The position numbers were made by a program, and so were the translations under genes. From Pasteurella multocida subsp. multocida OH4807 (GTDB lineage Bacteria > Pseudomonadota > Gammaproteobacteria > Enterobacterales > Pasteurellaceae), in contig CP004391.1 in assembly GCA_000973525.1 (NCBI GenBank), positions 372,001 through 436,000 of the forward strand: 64,000 nucleotides of DNA, given 5' to 3'. Position 1 is the first letter of the stretch. Each line of letters starts with the position of its first letter. Below are positions 18,106 to 28,836 of the stretch, in pieces. The notes under the pieces are model-generated. The model saw only the letters and a program-made list of their open reading frames with translations. It had not been told where the DNA came from and searched no databases.

Positions 18106-19890
18106 TTAGTGCGTAAATTGCATGGTATGCAACTGTTTATAGGCACCGTTCAATGCCAATAATTCCGCATGTGTGCCCCGCTCTTTAATTTCGCCATGAT
18201 CAATCACTAAAATTTGGTCGGCGTTTTCAATCGTTGAGAGGCGGTGTGCGATGACAATGACGGTACGCTCTTTTTGTAATTTTTCTATGGCAAGCTGAAT
18301 TGAGCGCTCCGATTCGGTATCGAGTGCGGAGGTCGCTTCATCCAAAATTAAGACTGGGGAATTGCGTAGTAATGCTCGTGCGATCGCTAAACGTTGGCGT
18401 TGTCCTCCCGATAAGCTGACGCCATTTTCTCCAATCACGGTATCCAATCCATGTTCCAGTTTTTCAATAAACTCCATGGCGTAGGCATCTTGTGCGGCTT
18501 TCATGATTTCTTCGCGGGTATATTTGTCTTTTGCCGCGTAAGCAATGTTGTTAGCAATTGTGTCATTGAATAAGTGTACTTGTTGTGAGACCACTGCACA
18601 GTTCTCACGTAAACTGGATAAGCGGTAATCTTGAATATTGACGCCATCTAGCAAGATTTCCCCTTGGTCAAGGTCGTAAAAACGCGTGACTAAATTGGCA
18701 ATGGTCGATTTACCAGAGCCAGAACGACCGACTAAGGCGACGGTTTTGCCTTTTTCTACCTCAAACGAGACTTGGCGTAAGGCGGGTTCGCTGCGACCTT
18801 CATAGGTAAAGGTAACATTTTTAAAGGTTAGATTTCCTTGTACTTTTTCGCCTTTATAGGTGCCTAAATCTTTTTCTGTGTCTAAATCCAATAAGGCAAA
18901 TAAGGTTTGACAGGCTGCCATCCCTTTCTGGAATTGTGCATTCACATTGGTTAACGATTTGAGTGGTCTCATCATGGCTAACATGGAAGAAAACACGACA
19001 GTGAAAGAGCCTGCACTCAGGTTTTGATCCATGATGCTCGGCACGGTTGCTAAATATAACACGGCTGCCAAGGCGAAAGACGCGATAATTTGGACGATTG
19101 GGTTGGAGATGGCATCGGCTGCTGCCATTTTCATGCTTTTCCGACGCATATCATTGCTGACGTGGTTAAAGCGTTCTTCTTCAACGTGTTGTCCGCCAAA
19201 AGACAGCACAACTTTGTGCCCTTTTAACATTTGTTCTGCCGCGGTGGTTAATTCCCCCATGGAGTTTTGCATATTTTTGCTTAACTCCCGAAAGCGTTTA
19301 GACACGAGGCGAATGAGGACGGCGATAATCGGTCCGATCAGGAATAACACTAAAGACAGTTGCCAGCTGGTATATAGCATGACAACAAACAGTGAAATGA
19401 TGTAAGCGCCTTCACGTACGATGGTGATTAGGGCGCCTGAAGAAGAGTTGGCGACCATTTCTGAGTCGTAAGTGATACGTGATAATAATTTGCCTGTGGA
19501 GTTTTGATCAAAAAAAGGAACTGGCATAAACATCAGATGTTTAAAAATACGGCGACGCATGGTCATCACGACTTTTCCTGATACCCAAGACAAGCAGTAA
19601 GAAGACACAAAGTTACTGACACCGCGCAAGAGGATAACCAATACAACAACATATGACATGGTACGTAGGAAAGACGTATCGGCTTTGCCAAACCCTTCAT
19701 CTAATAAAGGTTTGAGTAATGAAATCAATCCTGCATCGGCGAGTGCGTTAATGACTAATGCAATCGCAGAAACAATGAGCCCCAGTTTGAAAGGGCGAAT
19801 GGTTGGCCATAAGCGCTTAAATGTTTGTATTGTTGAAAGATCTTTATCTTGCATAAACTTTTCTGTTTGATATGAATTTATGTGCGGCAT
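18106..19890 (-). CDS. msbA: Lipid A core flippase MsbA (ABC exporter)
   Basis: A fused six-helix transmembrane domain and ABC ATPase: Walker [13 protein letters not shown]-loop, signature LSGGQRQR, Walker [13 protein letters not shown] and H-loop IAHRLST. It flips core-lipid A across the inner membrane. From ATG 19890 (AAAGG 4-5 nt upstream) it is 594 aa; from ATG 19854 it would be 582 aa, the E. coli length, but with a poor ribosome site. The upstream start lies 7 nt from the comEC stop, so translation is likely coupled. Confidence 0.97.
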   Translation of the reverse strand: MPHINSYQTEKFMQDKDLSTIQTFKRLWPTIRPFKLGLIVSAIALVINALADAGLISLLKPLLDEGFGKADTSFLRTMSYVVVLVILLRGVSNFVSSYCLSWVSGKVVMTMRRRIFKHLMFMPVPFFDQNSTGKLLSRITYDSEMVANSSSGALITIVREGAYIISLFVVMLYTSWQLSLVLFLIGPIIAVLIRLVSKRFRELSKNMQNSMGELTTAAEQMLKGHKVVLSFGGQHVEEERFNHVSNDMRRKSMKMAAADAISNPIVQIIASFALAAVLYLATVPSIMDQNLSAGSFTVVFSSMLAMMRPLKSLTNVNAQFQKGMAACQTLFALLDLDTEKDLGTYKGEKVQGNLTFKNVTFTYEGRSEPALRQVSFEVEKGKTVALVGRSGSGKSTIANLVTRFYDLDQGEILLDGVNIQDYRLSSLRENCAVVSQQVHLFNDTIANNIAYAAKDKYTREEIMKAAQDAYAMEFIEKLEHGLDTVIGENGVSLSGGQRQRLAIARALLRNSPVLILDEATSALDTESERSIQLAIEKLQKERTVIVIAHRLSTIENADQILVIDHGEIKERGTHAELLALNGAYKQLHTMQFTH

Positions 19891-19897
19891 TGTACCT

Positions 19898-22318
19898 TTA
19901 TTTTGTTTCTAAGCCAATTAATCTACGATACCAAGGTGAAAATTCCGTTCTCGCGGTGTGGACTTGGATATGGGATGGGGTGAAGGTCAAGGTGATTTGT
20001 CCTGCTTCGGCGGTGTGATAAATTTGGCTGTGGTAATGGGCTAAACGCGCGGTGACGGTGGGATGGGGAAAGTGCCATGGATTCCAACGTGCGCTAGAAA
20101 TGAGGGCTATATCAGGGTGCGTTTGTCGTAATAAGCGGTGTCCTGTCGAGGTTTTACTGCCATGGTGTCCTACTTGTAGCACATCAATTTTGTTAAGTTG
20201 TGAAGCGAAGCGTTTTTCGCTGGCGATGTTGGCATCTCCTGTTAATAACACGTGATATTTTCCATCTGAAAGCAAGAGCACGCAGGAGTCGGTATTTTTT
20301 GCTCGCTTGGTGATCTTTTGTGGTGCTAATACGCGAAAAGTGAGCCCTTGCCATTGCCACTGTTTACCCGCGAGGCAGAAAGTGCGGTCTTTTTTGCCAT
20401 AATTTTGAGTGGATGCGGTAATCAAATGGATATCGGGAGCGTGTTGTAAGATGGTTTTAGCACCGCCTGCGTGATCGTTATCGTCATGACTGATGATGAG
20501 GTAATCCAGTTGGATTCCTTGTCGCTGTAAATAAGGCAAAATTTCTGACTGTGCCATGCTCCCGTGACGCCAAGCAGCACCTGTGTCATATAAGACTCCT
20601 CGTCCGTTCTTGCTAATCAGCACCGCGAGCCCCTGCCCGACGTCTAAGGTTGTGAGGCGCCAATCTGATGTGTGACGGTTTGAGTAAATAATGGTGAGCC
20701 AACTGATGAAGATGAAACCAGTTAAGCCAAAATACAGGCTCATTTGTAACGTGCGAGGTAACGTTGGGTTAGCGATAATGTGAAAACCACGCGTTTGCTT
20801 TTTTATTGTGTCAGGAAGCAATAATGTATGTTGTGTTTGTTGTTTATTACGATATACATACCAGATTGCTGCGAGTAACAGCAGGGCGAATATCGTACTG
20901 ATGAGCACACTTTGTTGTGCTGAGAGTGACCACCACAGCGGTTGTAAAGTGCGTAAAAATAAGGTGATGTAGTGAACTAAATTATCGGCTATCTGCCAAG
21001 ACGCGAATGCGCCTTGGCTGAAGACAGCAAATAAAATTATCGGTACGAGCAGGACGGTATAAAAAGGCACCGCAACAAGATTCGCAATGACACTACCTAT
21101 AGACAGTCCTGTAAATAACCCTAATTGGATTGGCGTCAAAAGCCACAATAAGCCCAGTTGAGCATGGAGCAATGCAATCAAGCTGTAGACACGACGCCAA
21201 GGGCTTGCTTGAAGGGGGTTGCCACGCCATTGTATTAATGTTAGCGGGAAAATCTGGTACCAGATTATCAGTATGGTCACTGCGCTGACAGACAACCAGA
21301 AACTGAGGGATAGGACATTCAGAGGATCGAGTAATAATAATGTGGCGATGACAATTTGCCATAATTGCCAGACTGTGTAATGGTAACGACTCATGCGACA
21401 CGCGATCACAAGACAAAGCGCAAGACAGGCGCGGGTAGTTGGAATCGAAAAGCCCGCGAGGTAGGCATAGCTTAGGGCTAATAGGATGCCCGCCAGTTGT
21501 GGTAATTCGGGCGTTATCCAGCGTAATGGCAAGATAAGTTGTAGCAGGCGCATGAGCCCATAGCCTAAACTCATGGCTAATCCGATATGTAATCCTGAAA
21601 TTGCAAGCAGATGGGCAGTATTGGTTTTTTGATAAATTTGTAAGAGAGGTTGTGCTAGTCCAGCTCTTTCTCCAAAGGATAACGCCATGAGCAAGCCTTG
21701 ATACGTTAATCCGTCAGTCTGTTTAGAAACCGTTTGAATCCATTGGTCACGCCAAGTTAATGCTTGCTGTATTTTTACCGCTCTTTTCACTGAGGCGCGT
21801 GCGGTGATTCTTTGTGCAAAATACCATCGTTGTCTATCCATTCCGCCGCCATTTAAGCGTGCTGCTAGTGGTTTGAGGGTCAATTCCCCTTGCCAAACTT
21901 CTCCACGTTGCAAAGGTTGAGGTAAAGAAGCGTGAAGATAAAGGCGTTGCTCAGGTTGGTTTGCGTCCAATTGGGCGGGTGCAATGTAGGTTTGCATGGG
22001 GTGTTGATGAATCACTTCAACAATTTTAAAGCGTGTATGGATTTTTTTGGGTAAGTGTACGATAGCATCCGCCTGTGCTAATAACTGTCGTGCTTGATAA
22101 TGGGTGTAACCTAAACAGATCGTTAGGCATAGTAGAATATGTAAGCTATGGGTTATCCATGAGGCTGTGCGCGTTTGGCTGGCAAGATATAGCACACAGA
22201 CTATGGCGATAGTCAAACAACTTGCAGGCAAAGTGAATAATAACCCATTGGGTAACCAATATAATGACAGCGCACTTATCAACATACATTGTGCCATGCG
22301 CTCAAGTGAACCTCTCAT
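19898..22318 (-). CDS. comEC: DNA uptake channel ComEC/Rec2
   Basis: An 806-aa polytopic inner-membrane protein. It has an N-terminal DUF4131-like region, a competence domain with [20 protein letters not shown] and [12 protein letters not shown], and a C-terminal metallo-beta-lactamase domain with [16 protein letters not shown] and VGHHGSKTS. It carries single-stranded DNA into the cytoplasm during natural transformation (H. influenzae rec2). A probable CRP-S site lies about 86 nt upstream, and a USS core at 20380-20388 sits within the gene. The frame appears intact, so the strain may retain this competence step. First gene of the msbA-lpxK-kdsB run. Confidence 0.97.
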   Translation of the reverse strand: MRGSLERMAQCMLISALSLYWLPNGLLFTLPASCLTIAIVCVLYLASQTRTASWITHSLHILLCLTICLGYTHYQARQLLAQADAIVHLPKKIHTRFKIVEVIHQHPMQTYIAPAQLDANQPEQRLYLHASLPQPLQRGEVWQGELTLKPLAARLNGGGMDRQRWYFAQRITARASVKRAVKIQQALTWRDQWIQTVSKQTDGLTYQGLLMALSFGERAGLAQPLLQIYQKTNTAHLLAISGLHIGLAMSLGYGLMRLLQLILPLRWITPELPQLAGILLALSYAYLAGFSIPTTRACLALCLVIACRMSRYHYTVWQLWQIVIATLLLLDPLNVLSLSFWLSVSAVTILIIWYQIFPLTLIQWRGNPLQASPWRRVYSLIALLHAQLGLLWLLTPIQLGLFTGLSIGSVIANLVAVPFYTVLLVPIILFAVFSQGAFASWQIADNLVHYITLFLRTLQPLWWSLSAQQSVLISTIFALLLLAAIWYVYRNKQQTQHTLLLPDTIKKQTRGFHIIANPTLPRTLQMSLYFGLTGFIFISWLTIIYSNRHTSDWRLTTLDVGQGLAVLISKNGRGVLYDTGAAWRHGSMAQSEILPYLQRQGIQLDYLIISHDDNDHAGGAKTILQHAPDIHLITASTQNYGKKDRTFCLAGKQWQWQGLTFRVLAPQKITKRAKNTDSCVLLLSDGKYHVLLTGDANIASEKRFASQLNKIDVLQVGHHGSKTSTGHRLLRQTHPDIALISSARWNPWHFPHPTVTARLAHYHSQIYHTAEAGQITLTFTPSHIQVHTARTEFSPWYRRLIGLETK
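20380..20388 (+). other. Uptake signal core AAGTGCGGT
   Basis: Exact Hin-type USS core inside comEC. It is the first exact core I could find after the one at 5420, leaving about 15 kb without one. Confidence 0.8.
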
Positions 22319-22403
22319 TTTCTGTCCAATTTTGTGTGTTAAAAAAGAAAGAAAAGCAGGATGTTCTCTTGATGTGTATTTTGTTCACTTCTTGAAATTA
22401 TTT

Positions 22404-22419
22404 TGTAACCGAGATCGCA
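22404..22419. promoter_or_regulatory. Candidate CRP-S (Sxy-dependent competence) site of comEC
   Basis: TGTAA-N6-TCGCA flanked by TTT and AAA. The TCGCA half-site, C where canonical CRP sites have A, is the mark of CRP-S sites that need Sxy as well as CRP-cAMP. It lies 86 nt upstream of the comEC start codon in the comEC-dksA divergent region. Confidence 0.7.
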
Positions 22420-22626
22420 AAAATCAGATTTATTTCAGCAAAATTTGTAATATCTGGTAAATTCATTTGATAATTCAGATGAGTTCTGCTATTTATAACG
22501 CTTTTTAAAATGCCTCTCGCCTTTATAGGTCATTTTAAACGAAAAAAATCAACGCCAATGCGTGTGAATAATGATGTCATTTCAACCGTTAAATGAATGG
22601 ACGATTTTCTATTAGGAGATAAACCA

Positions 22627-23064
22627 ATGTCTAAATCCTCTTTAAGTATATTAGCCCTAGCTGGTGTTGAGCCTTATAAAGAAAAAGTAGGCGAAGAATA
22701 TATGAATGAGGCACAAGTGCTTCATTTCAGAAAAATTTTGCAAGCTTGGCGTGATCAGATTGTTGAAGAAGCCAGTCGTACTGTTGCCCATATGCAAGAT
22801 GAAGCATCAAACTTCCCTGATCCTGCTGATCGTGCTACACAAGAAGAAGAGTTTAGTTTAGAGCTACGTACTCGCGATCGTGAAAGAAAATTAATGAAAA
22901 AAATCGAAAATACTTTGAAAAAGCTCGAAACGGGTGACTTTGGCTATTGTGATTCATGCGGAATTGAAATTGGTATTCGTCGTTTAGAAGCAAGACCAAC
23001 TGCAGATCTTTGCATTGATTGTAAAACGCTTGCTGAGATTCGTGAAAAACAAATGGTTGGTTGA
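22627..23064 (+). CDS. dksA: RNA polymerase-binding transcription factor DksA
   Basis: A 145-aa coiled-coil protein with a C-terminal C4 zinc finger (CDSC then CIDC). It has the DxxDxA-type tip DPADRA inserted into the secondary channel of RNA polymerase to mediate ppGpp responses. ATG 22627 follows AGGAG at 8 nt; an in-frame ATG ten codons upstream is rejected because it would include the ribosome site. Divergent from comEC, upstream of pcnB and folK, as in H. influenzae. Confidence 0.97.
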   Translation: MSKSSLSILALAGVEPYKEKVGEEYMNEAQVLHFRKILQAWRDQIVEEASRTVAHMQDEASNFPDPADRATQEEEFSLELRTRDRERKLMKKIENTLKKLETGDFGYCDSCGIEIGIRRLEARPTADLCIDCKTLAEIREKQMVG

Positions 23065-23100
23065 TTTTTCTGCTTACCTTAACATAACAAAAAATCTCTT

Positions 23101-23130
23101 AAAGTGCGGTCATTTTTACCGCACTTTTAA
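23101..23130 (+). terminator. Terminator built from an inverted pair of uptake signals
   Basis: AAAGTGCGGT and ACCGCACTTT form a perfect 10-bp stem with a 7-nt loop, followed by a short T/A run, 36 nt after dksA. Each arm is an exact USS core (23102-23110, 23118-23126). Confidence 0.85.
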
Positions 23131-23150
23131 CTGGAAAGCTACATCGTTTA

Positions 23151-24656
23151 ATGAGGTCTATTATTTTAAAGTACATTAAAAATCTGTTTAATAAAAAAAC
23201 AAAAGCCTATTTAACCGAAAGAGAAAAAACAGATTCTACTCAAACACAATCCAACACTTCGCCATCTGATAAAAGCCTTACTCCCGCTTTTATTCAGCCT
23301 GGTGCCCCTACCGAAAAAACCTCTAAATCTGTGCACCATTACGATAAGCATATTATCAAGGCTTCGTTACACGGCATTACTCCAAGAATGATTAATCGTA
23401 ATGCGTTAAGCGTGGTCGAGAAATTACACCGCCAAGGTTTTGAAGCCTATATTGTTGGGGGGTGCTTGCGTGATTTATTACTCGGTAAACACCCAAAAGA
23501 TTTTGATGTGGCGACAAATGCGAGACCCGAACAAATTCAAGCCCTTTTCCAACGTCAATGTCGCTTAGTGGGACGCCGTTTCCGTTTAGCACATATTATG
23601 TTTGGGCGAGATGTGATCGAAGTCGCTACGTTTCGAGCGAATCATACGGAAAGCCGTAATGAAAATCATGCGAAACAAAGTGAGCAAGGGATGTTACTCC
23701 GCGATAATGTGTATGGTACTCTTGAACAAGATGCTGCGCGCCGCGATTTTACCGTCAATGCGCTGTACTATAATCCACAAGATAATACGTTACGTGATTA
23801 CTTTAATGGGATTGAAGACTTAAAAACGGGTAAGCTTCGTTTAATTGGTGATCCTGCTACACGTTATCAAGAAGATCCTGTGCGTATGCTACGTTCGATT
23901 CGCTTTATGGCGAAGTTGGATATGTTCTTAGAAAAAGCAAGTGAACAACCAATTCGCCAACTTGCTCCCTTACTCAAAAATATTCCGCCAGCACGTTTAT
24001 TTGATGAGAGTTTAAAATTACTACAGGCAGGATATGGCGTGAAAACTTATCAGTTATTGCGCGAATATGGTTTGTTTGAGCAACTTTTCCCCGCGTTAAT
24101 GCCGTATTTTACGCATAACGCCGACAGTTTTGCGGAGCGAATGATTTTAAAAGCCCTGACCTCAACTGATGAGCGAGTAGCAGATAAATTACGGATTAAT
24201 CCTGCGTTTTTGTTTGCGGCATTTTTCTGGTATCCATTACGCGAGAAAGTGGAAATACTGAAAAATGAAGGTGGACTTAATAATCATGATGCCTATGCTT
24301 TAGCAAGTAATGAGTTATTGGATCTCTTTTGTCAGTCACTCGCTGCACCACGTCGTCATACTGCGGTCATTCGAGACATTTGGTTCCTTCAATTACAACT
24401 TCTAAAACGGACTGGTCAGTATCCTACTCGTACAATGGAACATCCTAAATTCCGTGCGGCATTTGATTTATTAGTGATGCGCGCTGAGGTTGAAGGTGGC
24501 GAAGCGATCGAGCTTGCAACATGGTGGCATGAATATCAATTCAGTAATGTGGAGCAACGTGATGTTCTGGTGCAAGAACAACAACGCCTGCATCCTAAAC
24601 CGAAGAAAAAATATTACCGTGCCAGAAAACGCCATAAACCAAAACCGTTGGCATGA
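23151..24656 (+). CDS. pcnB: Poly(A) polymerase I
   Basis: A 501-aa class II nucleotidyltransferase related to CCA-adding enzymes. GGCLRDLLLG and DFDVAT form the catalytic head, RRFRLAHIMFG is PAP-specific, and a basic C-terminal tail (KPKKKYYRARKRHKPKP) binds RNA. PAP I adds 3' A tails that mark RNAs for decay. The N-terminus is ~35 residues longer than in E. coli (465 aa) and low-complexity, and the ribosome site before ATG 23151 is weak, so the exact start is uncertain. Confidence 0.95.
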   Translation: MRSIILKYIKNLFNKKTKAYLTEREKTDSTQTQSNTSPSDKSLTPAFIQPGAPTEKTSKSVHHYDKHIIKASLHGITPRMINRNALSVVEKLHRQGFEAYIVGGCLRDLLLGKHPKDFDVATNARPEQIQALFQRQCRLVGRRFRLAHIMFGRDVIEVATFRANHTESRNENHAKQSEQGMLLRDNVYGTLEQDAARRDFTVNALYYNPQDNTLRDYFNGIEDLKTGKLRLIGDPATRYQEDPVRMLRSIRFMAKLDMFLEKASEQPIRQLAPLLKNIPPARLFDESLKLLQAGYGVKTYQLLREYGLFEQLFPALMPYFTHNADSFAERMILKALTSTDERVADKLRINPAFLFAAFFWYPLREKVEILKNEGGLNNHDAYALASNELLDLFCQSLAAPRRHTAVIRDIWFLQLQLLKRTGQYPTRTMEHPKFRAAFDLLVMRAEVEGGEAIELATWWHEYQFSNVEQRDVLVQEQQRLHPKPKKKYYRARKRHKPKPLA

Positions 24657-24671
24657 TGAAGAGGTCAATCT

Positions 24672-25163
24672 ATGAACATCACTTATATTGCGTTGGGAAG
24701 TAATTTGAATACGCCTGTTGCTCAGTTACAAGCGGCATTAGAGGCATTAGATGCACTCCCTGAAACGCAAGTCATGAAAGTGAGTTCCTTTTATCAAAGC
24801 AAGCCGCTCGGTCCACAAGATCAACCCGACTATGTGAATGCGGTGGCTTGTTTACATACTTGCCTCTCTCCCCTCGCGCTTTTGGATCATTTACAACAGA
24901 TTGAACAAACGCAAGGGCGTGTACGATTACGCCGTTGGGGTGAGCGTACACTGGATTTGGATATCTTGTTGTATGGGAATGAGGTGATGCAAACCCCACG
25001 CCTGACATTGCCTCATTATGATATGACCAATAGGGAGTTTGTGATTGTCCCGTTATTTGAAATTGCTCCGACTTTAACGCTGCCCAATGGGGTAAAATTG
25101 AGCGAGTTATATCCACAATTTGCTCAACATGAGATGAATATTGTGTCTACTGCGTCACGTTAA
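24672..25163 (+). CDS. folK: 6-hydroxymethyl-7,8-dihydropterin pyrophosphokinase
   Basis: A 163-aa HPPK with the family signature [16 protein letters not shown] (residues ~90-106), including the two Mg-binding Asp. It transfers pyrophosphate from ATP to the pterin in folate synthesis. It starts 15 nt after pcnB with GAAGAGG upstream. Its stop codon shares the four bases TTAA with the stop of convergent metX. Confidence 0.97.
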   Translation: MNITYIALGSNLNTPVAQLQAALEALDALPETQVMKVSSFYQSKPLGPQDQPDYVNAVACLHTCLSPLALLDHLQQIEQTQGRVRLRRWGERTLDLDILLYGNEVMQTPRLTLPHYDMTNREFVIVPLFEIAPTLTLPNGVKLSELYPQFAQHEMNIVSTASR

Positions 25164-26239
25164 TCTCCTGCTAGCCCTGCGCGAATTTTGTGTTCAAATA
25201 GGGTGTAATCCACTAAAAATGCGTCATGACCATAATCTGATAAACATTCGTAATAGTGTAAATTGACGCCACATTCTTCCAATAACGCTTTGCTTTTGTG
25301 TAACTCTGCGAGCTTAAATAATTGATCATTTTCGACTGCGACCAGTGTATAGCGTGCTTTAATGCGCGAAAGTGCGGTATGCATATTGCCGTAATTCAAA
25401 CTCGGATCGTATAGATCTAAAGCTCGCAAGAGATGAAGATAGCTATTCGCATCAAAGCGCCCTAAAAATTTTTTCCCTTGATAACTGAGGTAAGATTCCA
25501 CTTGAAAATAGTCGCCCCAAAATTGTGCATCGGACTTGATGGCGCGCCCAAATGCTTTGGTTAATTGTAAATCAGTTCGATACGTGAGCATGCCTAGCAT
25601 ACGAGCAATTGCCAGTCCTTGTTCTGGTGGCTGATGTTCATAATAGTCACCACCATTGAAATTGGGATCATTCATCACCGCTTGACGCATCACGTGATTA
25701 AAACCAATTGCTTCGGCACTAAACAGCAATGAGGAACATAAATTGACGACATTATCAACAAAATCAGGATAATCAATTGCCCATTGTGTTGCCTGCATGC
25801 CGCCAAATGAGCCACCGATCACGGCATGTAAATGAGGGATTTCAAGAAAATCAAGCAGCGCTTTTTGTAGCTTCACGATATCTTGTACTACAATATTGGG
25901 AAATTGACTGCCATAAGGTTTGTTATTTTCAGGGTGAGCAGAGGCGGGACCTGTTGTCCCTTTACAGCCCCCGAGTACATTAGAACAAATAAAGAAATAA
26001 CGGGACGTATCAAGTGCTAACCCTTCGCCCATAAAACTTTGCCACCACCCTGCTTGCGATTCATCTGCAAAATAGGGCTCTGCATCGCCAGTTAAAGCAT
26101 GGCAAATCAAGACAGCATTATTTTTCTCTGCATTTAATTGTCCATACGTTTGATAGGCAATATCAAGATGCGTCAGTTTTCCACCTAAATTGAGATAAAA
26201 TGCGTCTTCTGTGAAAAGTCGTACTGTTTGTGCTGCCAT
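25160..26239 (-). CDS. metX: Homoserine O-acetyltransferase
   Basis: A 359-aa alpha/beta-hydrolase-fold acyltransferase (H. influenzae MetX is 358 aa). The nucleophile elbow [21 protein letters not shown], and the C-terminal YGHDAFLVD carrying the Asp/His are all present. It makes O-acetyl-L-homoserine for methionine synthesis. ATG 26239 gives a protein that aligns with the family from its first residues; an upstream in-frame ATG at 26323 would add 28 unrelated residues. A MetJ-like operator lies about 60 nt upstream, and a USS core at 25370-25378 is inside the gene. Confidence 0.96.
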   Translation of the reverse strand: MAAQTVRLFTEDAFYLNLGGKLTHLDIAYQTYGQLNAEKNNAVLICHALTGDAEPYFADESQAGWWQSFMGEGLALDTSRYFFICSNVLGGCKGTTGPASAHPENNKPYGSQFPNIVVQDIVKLQKALLDFLEIPHLHAVIGGSFGGMQATQWAIDYPDFVDNVVNLCSSLLFSAEAIGFNHVMRQAVMNDPNFNGGDYYEHQPPEQGLAIARMLGMLTYRTDLQLTKAFGRAIKSDAQFWGDYFQVESYLSYQGKKFLGRFDANSYLHLLRALDLYDPSLNYGNMHTALSRIKARYTLVAVENDQLFKLAELHKSKALLEECGVNLHYYECLSDYGHDAFLVDYTLFEHKIRAGLAGD

Positions 26240-26297
26240 GCCACCCGCCCATGTCGTTTTATTTTTATTCTTGTTATCGTGGTTTATTATTAAAAAT

Positions 26298-26313
26298 AGA
26301 CATCTAAACGTCT
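26298..26313. promoter_or_regulatory. MetJ operator (two tandem Met boxes)
   Basis: AGACATCT followed directly by AAACGTCT: two adjacent 8-mers, each 7/8 to the Met box AGACGTCT. It lies 59-74 nt upstream of the metX start, where the holorepressor would block transcription. Confidence 0.7.
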
Positions 26314-26405
26314 TTACGTACAAATCTACTAAAATTCAGCTTGCACTTCAACTCTTTTTTCATTATGGTGAAGCTCAGTTCTCATCTCATCATAATAGCT
26401 TCAAC

Positions 26406-27119
26406 ATGACTCGGATTTTTGCGTTTTTCAAACCTGCCTTTTGCAAACGGTTGATTCGTTATGTGGTGATGAGCCTATCCTCTTTTGCGGTGATCTTATT
26501 GCTGATTGATCAAGTCATCAGTCTTTCTGTGCAAAAAAATATTTATACTGATGTCAACACATTACCTTATCGACCTTATGGTCTGGTATTAGGTACATCA
26601 AAATATTTTGACAAAAATACCCTCAATCTTTTTTATCATAATCGTTTACTGTCTGCTTATGAGGCTTTTTCTGCACATAAAGTGGATTATTTACTGTTAA
26701 GTGGCGATAACCGTACCCATCAATATAACGAGCCTCGCAGTATGTTTAAAGATTTACGTAAAATGGGGCTGCCACAAGAATTTATGTATATGGATTTTGC
26801 TGGGTTTCGGACCTTAGACTCGGTAATCAGAGCAAAACAGGTGTTTAATGCGCATTCGTTTACGATTATTACGCAAAAATTTCACTGCGAACGTGCTTTG
26901 TTTATTGCTCAATATTACGATATTGATGCTATTTGCTTTGTAGCAGAATACCCACATGGGCATTATTTTGTTCGATTTCGGGAATTTTTTGCCCGTATTG
27001 TAGCCATTGTGGATTTATTAATGGAAAAAGAACCGCACTTTTTGGGAGATCCAGAACCGCTTCCTCCCCCCGTCACGGTTCCTATCGTCGAGTTGGACAG
27101 CAAAAAAGACACACCTTAG
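26406..27119 (+). CDS. sanA: SanA/YdcF-family membrane protein (DUF218)
   Basis: A 237-aa protein with one N-terminal membrane helix (about residues 15-40) and a periplasmic DUF218 domain: GLVLGTSKY, NRLLSAYEAF, LLLSGDNRTH. Length matches E. coli SanA (239 aa), linked to envelope barrier function and vancomycin resistance at high temperature; the reaction is unknown. ATG 26406 is chosen because upstream in-frame codons overlap metX and its operator; its ribosome site is poor. It carries a USS core at 27032-27040 and converges on cra with 8 nt between stops. Confidence 0.85.
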   Translation: MTRIFAFFKPAFCKRLIRYVVMSLSSFAVILLLIDQVISLSVQKNIYTDVNTLPYRPYGLVLGTSKYFDKNTLNLFYHNRLLSAYEAFSAHKVDYLLLSGDNRTHQYNEPRSMFKDLRKMGLPQEFMYMDFAGFRTLDSVIRAKQVFNAHSFTIITQKFHCERALFIAQYYDIDAICFVAEYPHGHYFVRFREFFARIVAIVDLLMEKEPHFLGDPEPLPPPVTVPIVELDSKKDTP

Positions 27120-27127
27120 CGCTCAGG

Positions 27128-28111
27128 CTAGGTTTCAATAATCTGCCTTACCATGACTTGTTCCTGTGCTACTGTCAATTTCGGTTTAGACATGACTTTA
27201 GCAAAAACACGCGCTAAAAGTGCTTGGGCAATGTGATCATGATTTTGTACACAGCAAATGACTTTATTTTCTAATAAATCTAACATTTCATGGTGTCCGA
27301 AAGTCGCAATAACAAGTTGTTCTGGAATACCATGATAACGTTCAATTAAGACTTGAAATACGCCTTGTAATAAAGTCAATGATGTCACAAACATTACTTC
27401 TGGCAAGGGATTATGCTCTAACCATTGTGCAAACACCTCAGCACTTGCTGCTTTATCAAATTGCGTAGCATATAAGTAAGTGACATCGGTTAACGCGAGT
27501 TCACAGGCTGCGCGAAAGCCTTTCTCTCGCTTATAGCTGATATAAAAATCAGGCAGTGCACTCAGAAATAAGGTGCGTTTATGTCCATGTTGTTCAATTA
27601 AACGCTGTGCTAAACGATACGCATCACCTTCATCATCTGTTAATAAACGGTCTTCGTTCAAGTTTAATGGGCGATCAAACCCCACGACAGGAATAGTTGC
27701 CATTCGTTGATAAAAGTCGGTGTCTGGTGGTAACGCAGTAGAGACAATGAGCGCGTCAATTTGGCGTTGAAATAAATGTTTTGCACAACTGATTTCTGTC
27801 TCTGCATTATCATTTGAGCAGGCAATTAAAAGTTGATAGCCTTTTTCACGACATCCTGCTTCTAAGCGGCGAGCAATTTTGGCATAGCTGATATTTTCAA
27901 AATCAGGCACAATTAATCCGATAGTATGGCTTTTGCCTGCCCGAAGACCTGCTGCCATTGCATTCGGTTTAAAGTCGTATTTTTTAATCAGCTCTTCCAC
28001 TCTTTGGATAGTTTTATCACTGACACGGTACGTTTTGGCTTTTCCATTGACCACATAACTGGCTGTCGTACGCGAAACGCCAGCCAATCTGGCAAGCTCA
28101 TCTAATTTCAC
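27128..28111 (-). CDS. cra: LacI-family catabolite regulator Cra (FruR)
   Basis: A 327-aa protein that begins MKLDELARLAGVSRTTASYV, the Cra/FruR helix-turn-helix nearly identical to E. coli, followed by the hinge NAMAAGLRAGKSHTIGL and an effector domain with SALPDFYIS and TTLTLLQG-like segments. Cra senses fructose phosphates and controls carbon flow. The C-terminus lacks the last few residues of the E. coli protein (334 aa). I see no fructose operon here, and no convincing Cra box near the gene. Confidence 0.9.
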   Translation of the reverse strand: MKLDELARLAGVSRTTASYVVNGKAKTYRVSDKTIQRVEELIKKYDFKPNAMAAGLRAGKSHTIGLIVPDFENISYAKIARRLEAGCREKGYQLLIACSNDNAETEISCAKHLFQRQIDALIVSTALPPDTDFYQRMATIPVVGFDRPLNLNEDRLLTDDEGDAYRLAQRLIEQHGHKRTLFLSALPDFYISYKREKGFRAACELALTDVTYLYATQFDKAASAEVFAQWLEHNPLPEVMFVTSLTLLQGVFQVLIERYHGIPEQLVIATFGHHEMLDLLENKVICCVQNHDHIAQALLARVFAKVMSKPKLTVAQEQVMVRQIIET

Positions 28112-28284
28112 ATTTACTCCTTAAAATGCTAAACACTTTCCTGATAAGCTTTAATTTGCTCGATAAAATGAACGAAAAATAAAAAATCCGTAAAAAATTA
28201 ACGTATCATTGGGGAAAAATTATATCGTTAATTTTTTAAAATCACAAAAAAACAAACTGATTATTTTTGATCCGTTTAACAAAA

Positions 28285-28323
28285 TAAAAAAGTGCGCCGA
28301 AATTTATCAGGTCTCCAGCGCAC
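28285..28323 (-). terminator. Terminator after ilvIH
   Basis: GTGCGC / GCGCAC 6-bp GC stem with a 20-nt loop, followed on the minus strand by T6; 7 nt past the ilvH stop. Confidence 0.6.
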
Positions 28324-28329
28324 GTTATC

Positions 28330-28836
28330 CTACAGACCGATTGTTATAAACAGTTTTTTTTCTCCACGAGACAAACTGATCAATCCAGATCGTACGATTT
28401 CAATGATACTGGTTTCATCTTTGACCGCTTGAATAAACGCATCCAATTTATCTTTGGTTCCCGTCAGTTGAACGGTATACGATTTCGTCGTGACATCAAC
28501 AATTTGGCCACGATAAATATCGGCAAGGCGTTTTAATTCATCGCGAGATGCGCCTTGTGCTCTGACTTTTACTAATAACACTTCTCGCTCGACATGCTCA
28601 CAATCACTTAAATTGATTACTTTAAACACATCCACCAGTTTATGCAGTTGTTTTTCAATTTGCTCTAATACTTGTTCATCGCCATAAGCTTCAATCGTCA
28701 TACGTGATAAGGTTGGATCGTCTGTCGGTGCCACAGTCAAACTTTCAATATTAAAAGCACGTTGAGAAAATAAGCCTACAACACGTGATAATGCACCGGA
28801 TTCATTTTCTAATAAAACAGATAAAATTCTACGCAT
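28330..28836 (-). CDS. ilvH: Acetolactate synthase III small (regulatory) subunit
   Basis: A 168-aa protein with an N-terminal ACT domain ([25 protein letters not shown]) that binds valine for feedback inhibition and a C-terminal ACT-like domain. E. coli IlvH is 163 aa. It partners IlvI, whose gene it overlaps by 8 nt. Confidence 0.97.
   Translation of the reverse strand: MRRILSVLLENESGALSRVVGLFSQRAFNIESLTVAPTDDPTLSRMTIEAYGDEQVLEQIEKQLHKLVDVFKVINLSDCEHVEREVLLVKVRAQGASRDELKRLADIYRGQIVDVTTKSYTVQLTGTKDKLDAFIQAVKDETSIIEIVRSGLISLSRGEKKLFITIGL

Noticed and set aside
28112-28329. Cra operator or small RNA in the cra-ilvH gap
   Set aside because: The gap is very AT-rich; GCTAAACACTTTCC only loosely recalls a Cra site, and the only clear structure is the ilvIH terminator.
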